From Comamonadaceae bacterium (GTDB lineage: Bacteria > Pseudomonadota > Gammaproteobacteria > Burkholderiales > Burkholderiaceae_C): a DNA stretch of 11,150 bases. The position numbers and the translations under genes are program-made. The stretch's first letter is position 1. Every line of letters starts with the position of its first letter. Under the pieces are notes generated by a model. It was not told where the DNA came from. It ran no database searches and was given only the letters and a program-made list of their open reading frames with translations. Below, piece by piece: positions 7,140-11,150 of this stretch. The stretch is taken from the NCBI GenBank assembly GCA_947458415.1, contig CANGZG010000072.1, forward strand, positions 1-11,150, given 5' to 3'.

Positions 7140-8153
7140 TCAACGCAAACTTGGGACCAGGTGAAGCGAGGTTTTCACCATGCCTTCACCGATGGCCGCG
7201 CCAAACCGCTTGACCAAACGCTCGGCCACATTGTCTTGACGGGTGTAGTCCACGATGTCCTCGGCCTTGACCACGTCGCGTGCCACGCTGGACAGGGTGC
7301 CGTAGCCATCGGCCAAACCCAATTCAATGGCTTGCTGACCACTCCAAAACAAACCGCTGAAAATCTCTGGCGTGTCTTTCAAGCGATCACCCCGACCTTC
7401 GCGCACCACGGTGATGAATTGCTGGTGGATTTGGTCCAGCAGATGTTGGGCATGGGTTTTTTGCGTTTTGGTGGGTTGACTGAACGGGTCTAAAAACCCT
7501 TTGTTTTCACCTGCCGTCATCAATCGACGCTCGACACCCACTTTGTCCATCAGGCCGGTGAAACCAAAACCGTCCATCAGCACGCCAATGCTGCCAACGA
7601 TGCTGGCCTTGTCGACGTAAATTTTGTCCGACGCCGCTGCTATGTAATAAGCCGCAGAGGCACAGGTTTCTTCGACCACCACGTACACGGGTTTTTGGTG
7701 CAATGCTTTCAAGCGTTTGATTTCGTCGTTGATCATGCCCGCTTGAACCGGACTGCCGCCAGGCGAGTTGATCAACAACACCACCGCTTGCGCGCCTTCG
7801 TCTTCAAAGGCCTGACGCATCGAGTCGATGATCCACTCGGCATTGGCATTGGCGTCGGCGTCAATCTCACCTTTGATTTCAATCAGCGCCGTGTGTGAAG
7901 ACGGATGGTCGGTGCTGGCTGCGCTCTTGCCTTGGTGCAGTGAATACCAAATCACGCCCAACACCAGCACCATCCAAAAAAGACGAAACCCGATGCGCCA
8001 GCGCCTGGCCACGCGTTGCTCGGTGATTTGTGCCATCACCAACCGCTCCAAGGTGTCGCGCTCCCAGTGGCTGGGTTTGTCCTGTGCAGCGGTTGCTGAA
8101 GCGTTGGTGGCAGGGCCTGCGTCTGGCGCGGGCGGTGTGTGTTCTTCTTGCAT
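7140..8153 (-). CDS. S49 family (SppA-like) membrane serine peptidase
   Basis: Probable signal-peptide or membrane-protein peptidase, anchored in the inner membrane with the catalytic domain outside the cytoplasm. The 337 residues have a charged N-terminal segment (1-53), one transmembrane helix (about 54-72, IGFRLFWMVLVLGVIWYSL), then the ClpP-like fold: LLINSPGGSPVQAG (126-139), nucleophile Ser166 in CASAAYYIAAASDKIY, SIVGSIGVLM (184-193), and the general base Lys218 in TAGENKGF. The Ser-Lys spacing of 52 equals that of Bacillus SppA. It is the short single-domain form, not the two-domain 600-residue E. coli enzyme. The ATG at 8153 is 2 bp after the Rieske stop; an upstream open frame to 8264 lies in that gene and is rejected. 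Confidence 0.92.
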   Translation of the reverse strand: MQEEHTPPAPDAGPATNASATAAQDKPSHWERDTLERLVMAQITEQRVARRWRIGFRLFWMVLVLGVIWYSLHQGKSAASTDHPSSHTALIEIKGEIDADANANAEWIIDSMRQAFEDEGAQAVVLLINSPGGSPVQAGMINDEIKRLKALHQKPVYVVVEETCASAAYYIAAASDKIYVDKASIVGSIGVLMDGFGFTGLMDKVGVERRLMTAGENKGFLDPFSQPTKTQKTHAQHLLDQIHQQFITVVREGRGDRLKDTPEIFSGLFWSGQQAIELGLADGYGTLSSVARDVVKAEDIVDYTRQDNVAERLVKRFGAAIGEGMVKTSLHLVPSLR

Positions 8154-8155
8154 TG

Positions 8156-8524
8156 TCAGAATTCCAAAGGCTTGAGGTTGTAGGCAGTATGCCAGTGCAC
8201 CACACCTTGCGCTTCGCTCAGGGTGATTTTCACCAACCCCCCACGGCAAGGTCCCCCGACGCATTCACCGGTCTGCGGGGAATAGGTGGCGCCATGGGTG
8301 GCGCAAAGCAACCAGCGTCCTTCGGTGTCAAAAAAACGGTCCGGCTGAAAATCCATTTCCATCGCCACGTGGGTACAGCGGTTCAAGTAAGCCTGCACTT
8401 GACCCTCAAAGCGCACCGCAAACGCGCGACAAGTTTGGCCCGCATAGACGACGTCAAACGGCACAGCCAAACCGCTGTCTGCCAGCTCAGCGCTGTTGCA
8501 CAAGGGAATGACTTGGTCATCCAT
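8156..8524 (-). CDS. small Rieske [2Fe-2S] protein
   Basis: A 122-residue soluble single-domain Rieske protein. The cluster ligands are Cys50 and His52 (RCTHVAMEMD) and Cys74 and His77 (LLCATHGATYSPQTGECVGGPC). The second half continues with the usual GGPCRGGLVKITL. No signal peptide or membrane helix is visible, so it is probably cytosolic and resembles ferredoxin components or nitrite-reductase small-subunit-like Rieske proteins. The partner and reaction are unknown. The first codons overlap the end of the upstream HAD phosphatase gene by 8 bp, and the S49 peptidase gene starts 2 bp after it, so all three are probably translationally coupled. No ribosome-binding site is evident. Confidence 0.9.
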   Translation of the reverse strand: MDDQVIPLCNSAELADSGLAVPFDVVYAGQTCRAFAVRFEGQVQAYLNRCTHVAMEMDFQPDRFFDTEGRWLLCATHGATYSPQTGECVGGPCRGGLVKITLSEAQGVVHWHTAYNLKPLEF

Positions 8525-9188
8525 GGGCCGTCAGCCAGTCGTGCAATTCGGGCACGTTGTGCGCCACAGTCAGCGGCTGCCAGCGGCCAAACTCTGACGT
8601 GCCGTGGGCACCGTAACTGACGCCAACGCTGGCGCAGCCGGCCTTGTGCGCCATTTCCAGATCGTGGGTGGTGTCACCGATCATCAACGTGCGCTCGGGC
8701 GACACACCAAACTCGGCCATCAATTCATGCAACATGCGCGGGTTTGGTTTGCCTGCGGTTTCATCGGCGGTGCGCGAGCCGTCAAACATGCCGCGCAATT
8801 CCACTTGGTGCAACGCGTCGTCCAAACCTTTGCGGCTCTTGCCAGTGGCCACGGTCAAGATGTGTTGCTTGTCTCGCAAGGTTTGCAGCATCGGCAAGAT
8901 GCCTTCGAACAATGACAAATCTTGGTGATGCAGCGCATAGTGATGCCGGTAGCGCTCACCGAGCATCGGGTACTTGTCTTTGGGCACATCCGGCGCCGCA
9001 TGCGCCAATGCAGGCATCAGCGCCATGCCAATCACGTAAGCGGCTTGTTCATCGGTAGGTCGCTCTCCCCCAACGTCTTGCACCGCGGCTTGGATGCAAC
9101 GCACAATGATGCGGGTGGAGTCGTACAGCGTGCCATCCCAGTCGAAAGCAATCAGATCAAACCGGCGCGGGCGGAGGGGGTTGGACAT
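8517..9188 (-). CDS. HAD-superfamily phosphatase, phosphoglycolate-phosphatase-like
   Basis: A 223-residue HAD hydrolase of the Gph/PGP-like class, which dephosphorylates small phosphometabolites such as 2-phosphoglycolate. Motif I is DWDGTLYDS with nucleophile Asp16 and acid Asp18, the cap follows (about 25-90), motif II is VATGKS (113-118), the motif III lysine is Lys147 (GKPNP), and motif IV is GDTTHD (Asp172, Asp176). All catalytic residues are present. The ATG at 9188 gives the usual short lead before motif I but overlaps the rluC 3' end by 32 bp. The frame is open to 9281 without a better start. Its place after rluC recurs in Burkholderiales. Exact substrate is not deducible, so gph is not assigned firmly. 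Confidence 0.9.
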   Translation of the reverse strand: MSNPLRPRRFDLIAFDWDGTLYDSTRIIVRCIQAAVQDVGGERPTDEQAAYVIGMALMPALAHAAPDVPKDKYPMLGERYRHHYALHHQDLSLFEGILPMLQTLRDKQHILTVATGKSRKGLDDALHQVELRGMFDGSRTADETAGKPNPRMLHELMAEFGVSPERTLMIGDTTHDLEMAHKAGCASVGVSYGAHGTSEFGRWQPLTVAHNVPELHDWLTAHG

Positions 9189-10155
9189 GGTCAATGCAAT
9201 GTTGGAGTTCTGTTGGCAAGCCCGCCTCGACGGTTTCGCTGCGCCCCGTTTGGGGATGCACGAACTGTAACCGCCAAGCATGTAAAAACATCCGCTTCAT
9301 GCCCAGCGCGGCCAGTCGTTTGTTCCATTCGAAATCACCGTACTTGTCGTCGCCGATGATCGGGTAGCCCTGGCTGGCCAGATGCACGCGGATCTGGTGG
9401 GTTCGCCCGGTTTTGATCGTGACTTCCAACAAGCTGTAGTCCCCGACCAAACGCGACACCCGCACCAAGGTGATGGCTCGCTGGGCGTTGGCATCGTCCT
9501 TGGCCGCGATGCGCACCCTTCGCTCGCCTTCACCGACACCGTTGGGTATCAAATAACGCTGCAATGGCAAATCGATGACTTTTTTGTTGGAAGGCCATTG
9601 CCCTTTGACCATGGCCAAATAGGTTTTGCCCGTCTCACGGTCGCGGAACTGGTCTTGCAACCGTGTGAGCGCGCTGCGTTTTTTTGCCACCAGCAGCACG
9701 CCAGAGGTGTCTCGGTCGAGTCGGTGGACCAACTCCAACATGCGCGCGCCCGGTCTGGCCTGGCGCAATTGCTCGATCACACCAAAACTGACACCGCTGC
9801 CGCCGTGCACCGCCACGCCAGCGGGTTTGTCGATGGCCAACATGTGTTCGTCTTCCATCAACACGGGGAACTCGCGCCCTGGCGCCACTGTCGCGTCCAG
9901 GTCCACGGTGGCCACACGCACTGGCGGCACGCGTACAAGGTCGCCGGATTGCACCCGGGTATCGGCGTTGACCCGACCTTTGTTGATCCGCACCTCGCCT
10001 GTGCGAATGATGCGGTAAACATGGGTTTTGGGGACGCCCTTGAGGTGGCGCAGCAAAAAGTTGTCAAGCCGCTGACCGGCGGATTCTTCATCGACCAGCA
10101 AGGTCTTGACCGCCGCCGCCGAGGTTGCTGGAGGTGTGTCTATAATCTGCTTCAC
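9157..10155 (-). CDS. rluC: 23S rRNA pseudouridine synthase RluC
   Basis: Isomerises specific uridines of 23S rRNA (positions 955, 2504 and 2580 in E. coli) to pseudouridine. The 332 residues contain an N-terminal S4 RNA-binding domain (about 28-80, AGQRLDNFLLRHLKGVPKTH), then the RluA-class catalytic domain with DKPAGVAVHGGSG (109-121), HRLDRDTSGVLLVAKKRSAL carrying catalytic Asp147, and GRTHQIRVHLASQGYPIIGDDKYG. The start is a GTG at 10155, the first possible site after an in-frame TAG a few codons upstream. A start some codons later is possible because no ribosome-binding site is evident. Divergence from rne is the same as in E. coli. It is the first gene of the rluC-phosphatase-Rieske-S49 operon. 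Confidence 0.95.
   Translation of the reverse strand: MKQIIDTPPATSAAAVKTLLVDEESAGQRLDNFLLRHLKGVPKTHVYRIIRTGEVRINKGRVNADTRVQSGDLVRVPPVRVATVDLDATVAPGREFPVLMEDEHMLAIDKPAGVAVHGGSGVSFGVIEQLRQARPGARMLELVHRLDRDTSGVLLVAKKRSALTRLQDQFRDRETGKTYLAMVKGQWPSNKKVIDLPLQRYLIPNGVGEGERRVRIAAKDDANAQRAITLVRVSRLVGDYSLLEVTIKTGRTHQIRVHLASQGYPIIGDDKYGDFEWNKRLAALGMKRMFLHAWRLQFVHPQTGRSETVEAGLPTELQHCIDHVQPPPPAPV
10141..10146 (+). promoter_or_regulatory. candidate -10 element for rne
   Basis: A perfect TATAAT on the plus strand, in the context GTCTATAATCTGC, lying within the first codons of rluC. It would start transcription near 10153, giving an rne leader of roughly 515 nt. No good -35 hexamer is found at 16-18 bp. A TTGACC lies 29 bp upstream and a TTGCTG only 10 bp upstream, both mis-spaced. 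Confidence 0.42.
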
Positions 10156-10191
10156 CAGTGTCCGGTTCTAAGTGCTTGATTTGAATAAGAG

Positions 10192-10197
10192 ATTAGA
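10192..10197 (-). promoter_or_regulatory. candidate -10 element for the rluC operon
   Basis: Reads TCTAAT on the minus strand in the context GCTCTAATCTC, one mismatch from TATAAT and eight of nine bases identical to the CTATAATCT before rpmF and rne. It would start transcription about 30 bases before the rluC GTG. No -35 hexamer is recognisable. It lies downstream of the proposed rne start, so the two divergent transcripts would overlap at their 5' ends. Confidence 0.3.
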
Positions 10198-10233
10198 GCA
10201 CGTCCTACCTGCACTGAGAGGTCGATGCCCGAT

Positions 10234-10282
10234 GTGGCCGCCGCAAGTCTGACCGCCCCATTGCGGTCTGCCCTGCGGCCAC
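10234..10282 (+). other. two-level hairpin in the rne leader
   Basis: An outer perfect 8-bp stem, GTGGCCGC (10234-10241) with GCGGCCAC (10275-10282), encloses a perfect 6-bp stem, GACCGC (10251-10256) with GCGGTC (10263-10268), closing a CCCATT loop. Between them is an asymmetric internal loop of 9 and 6 bases. There is no T-run after it, so it is not a terminator. Its general shape recalls the internal-loop hairpin hp2 of the E. coli rne leader, which RNase E recognises. Homology cannot be shown by eye. Confidence 0.5.
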
Positions 10283-10650
10283 GCATAAGCCCATGCCTTG
10301 GAAAACGCTGAAACGGAATACCACCATTGCAGGTTTGTTGTGAGCCTGCAAGGACCAAAGTGAGATTGACGACACACATGAACCTGATCTGGGTGCTTTT
10401 TGAAATGTGCATGCACTGGCTGTTGCCAGCTGCGCCTTTGCGCACTTCCCGCACTGTCACAGGCTCGACATGGAACCCGCTGGCACCTTTTGCCATGCCT
10501 GTTCGGCTTCAACTCGCTCGCATCCACCCGCCTCCCGCCCGACTTCTCCGCTAAAGCGGTGTTCGGCGCTTGATGGCGCGGTATTCCTTTTCCCGTTACC
10601 TGCATGGGCCCACGGCATCGTTGGTCCGCGAAGGACCTGTGTTGTAACGA

Positions 10651-10671
10651 ATGAAAAGGAACGCATCATGA
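10651..10671 (+). other. possible six-codon upstream ORF overlapping the rne start
   Basis: ATG at 10651 opens a six-residue frame (MKRNAS) whose TGA overlaps the rne ATG as ATGA. It is in a different frame from rne, and the rne Shine-Dalgarno AAGGA lies inside it. It has no good ribosome-binding site of its own, so translation is doubtful. Confidence 0.2.
10656..10660 (+). promoter_or_regulatory. Shine-Dalgarno of rne
   Basis: AAGGA seven bases before the ATG at 10668. It selects this start over the out-of-frame ATG at 10651. Confidence 0.7.
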
Positions 10672-11150
10672 AACGGATGCTTATCAACGCCACGCAAGCT
10701 GAAGAGCGCCGCTTGGCCATTGTCGACGGGCAAAAACTGCTCGACTACGAAATCGAAATTGAAGGCCGGGAACAGCGCAAAGGCAATATTTACAAAGCCG
10801 TGGTAACCCGCGTCGAGCCATCTTTAGAAGCCTGCTTTGTCGATTACGGCGAAGAGCGCCACGGCTTTTTGCCGTTCAAAGAAATCTCCAAACAGTATTT
10901 CTCCAGCAACGTGTCGGCTTCCCAAGCGCGCATCCAAGACGTGATCCGCGAAGGCCAAGAGTTGTTGATCCAAGTGGAAAAAGAAGAGCGCGGCAACAAA
11001 GGCGCGGCGCTCACCACGTTCATTTCGCTGGCCGGTCGCTATGTGGTGCTGATGCCCAACAACCCGCGCGGTGGCGGTGTCAGCCGTCGCATCGAAGGCG
11101 ATGACCGGGCAGAACTCAAAGAAGCCATGGACCAGTTGGAATACCCCAAC
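10668..11150 (+). CDS. rne: ribonuclease E, N-terminal part (runs off right edge)
   Basis: The essential endoribonuclease of mRNA turnover and rRNA/tRNA maturation. It nucleates the degradosome and usually associates with the inner membrane. The 161 visible residues MKRMLINATQAEERRLAIVDGQKLLDYEIE... align with E. coli RNase E: an RNase H-like start, then the S1 domain (about 35-125) with the RNA-binding residues Phe57, Phe67 and Lys111 in GNKGAALTTFISLAGRYVVLMPNNP. The MKRMLINATQ start and PNNPRGGG-VSRRIEGDDR excludes the RNase G paralogue. The 5' sensor, DNase I-like catalytic core, zinc link and degradosome scaffold lie beyond the window. It is divergent from rluC, as in E. coli, and preceded by a long, probably regulatory leader. 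Confidence 0.97.
   Translation, partial: MKRMLINATQAEERRLAIVDGQKLLDYEIEIEGREQRKGNIYKAVVTRVEPSLEACFVDYGEERHGFLPFKEISKQYFSSNVSASQARIQDVIREGQELLIQVEKEERGNKGAALTTFISLAGRYVVLMPNNPRGGGVSRRIEGDDRAELKEAMDQLEYPN

Larger units (their letters stand above)
10153..10667 (+). promoter_or_regulatory. rluC-rne intergenic region, probable structured rne 5' leader
   Basis: The only gene-free stretch over 300 bases. No credible protein or tRNA was found. It contains several inverted repeats on the plus strand: GTGCT/AGCAC (10172-10176, 10197-10201) around an AT-rich loop; a two-level hairpin at 10234-10282; TTGCAGG/CCTGCAA (10327-10333, 10345-10351); CTGGC/GCCAG (10416-10420, 10425-10429); TGGCA/TGCCA (10481-10485, 10491-10495); CCGC/GCGG (10548-10551, 10556-10559); and GGTCC/GGACC (10623-10627, 10633-10637). 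A C-rich stretch lies at 10501-10551. In E. coli, rne has a 361-nt structured leader through which RNase E cuts its own mRNA. A similar role here is inferred from position and structure. Confidence 0.5.

Noticed and set aside
8154..8264. Upstream extension of the S49 peptidase frame
   Set aside because: It overlaps the Rieske coding sequence in another frame, and its residues do not look like a signal or transmembrane segment. The ATG at 8153 directly after the Rieske stop fits better.
9189..9281. Upstream extension of the HAD phosphatase frame
   Set aside because: It would deepen the overlap with rluC, and the ATG at 9188 already gives the usual short lead before motif I.
10407..10416. Perfect 10-bp palindrome GTGCATGCAC in the rne leader, considered as an operator
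   Set aside because: It is isolated, not near a candidate promoter, and a single short palindrome in 500 bp is expected fairly often.
10524..10540. Possible G-quadruplex on the minus strand (three GGG runs and one GG)
   Set aside because: Only three full GGG runs are present and none is in the sense strand of rne. Only a weak two-tier structure is possible.
10378..10554. Plus-strand ORF of 58 codons beginning MNLIWVLFEM in the rne leader
   Set aside because: It has no ribosome-binding site, its second half is Arg/Pro-rich in the way non-coding GC-rich DNA often reads, and it overlaps the hairpins and C-rich tract. Conservation would be needed to revive it.
1..11150. CRISPR arrays, IS elements, prophage genes, tRNA or rRNA genes, toxin-antitoxin or defence systems
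   Set aside because: No spaced direct repeats, transposase motifs, cloverleaf sequences or recognisable defence proteins were found. All large ORFs fall into core families.

Overview
The window is a chromosomal housekeeping region of a betaproteobacterium, most likely Burkholderiales and Comamonadaceae-like. The evidence is the protein sequences, the moderately high GC, and the fab and rluC/rne gene order. The genus cannot be fixed from the sequence alone. I see no phage, insertion sequence, CRISPR, tRNA or rRNA signal, and no gene that looks recently acquired.

Left part (1-5721, all minus strand): an almost uninterrupted ribosome/fatty-acid/phospholipid operon, in transcription order yceD (DUF177), rpmF (L32), plsX, fabH, fabD, fabG, acpP, fabF (fabF runs off the left edge). 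PlsX makes acyl-phosphate from acyl-ACP. FabD and FabH load and prime the type II fatty acid synthase. FabG reduces the 3-ketoacyl-ACP, AcpP carries the chain, and FabF elongates it. Gaps are 2-17 bp or overlaps, except around rpmF (107 and 96 bp) and acpP (84 bp upstream), where internal promoter or processing signals are plausible.

Middle (5749-7127, plus strand): a Maf/YceF nucleotide pyrophosphatase starting 27 bp from divergent yceD, followed closely by a diverged RsmI-like (tetrapyrrole methylase fold) SAM-dependent methyltransferase of unknown target.

Right part: a tight minus-strand operon, in transcription order rluC (23S rRNA pseudouridine synthase), a Gph-like HAD phosphatase, a small Rieske [2Fe-2S] protein and a membrane-anchored S49 (SppA-like) peptidase (10155 to 7140). 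Divergent from rluC is rne (RNase E), whose first 161 codons lie at the right edge. The 512-bp rluC-rne gap is the only long gene-free stretch. It probably holds an approximately 500-nt structured rne leader.

The backbone rne-rluC-yceF-yceD-rpmF-plsX-fabH-fabD-fabG-acpP-fabF matches the Escherichia coli order and orientations. Here four genes are interposed between rluC and yceF. The least explained features are the rne leader, a shared CTNWAATC-like -10 motif at four intergenic positions, and the functions of the Rieske protein and the RsmI-like paralogue. I found no convincing new multi-gene system.
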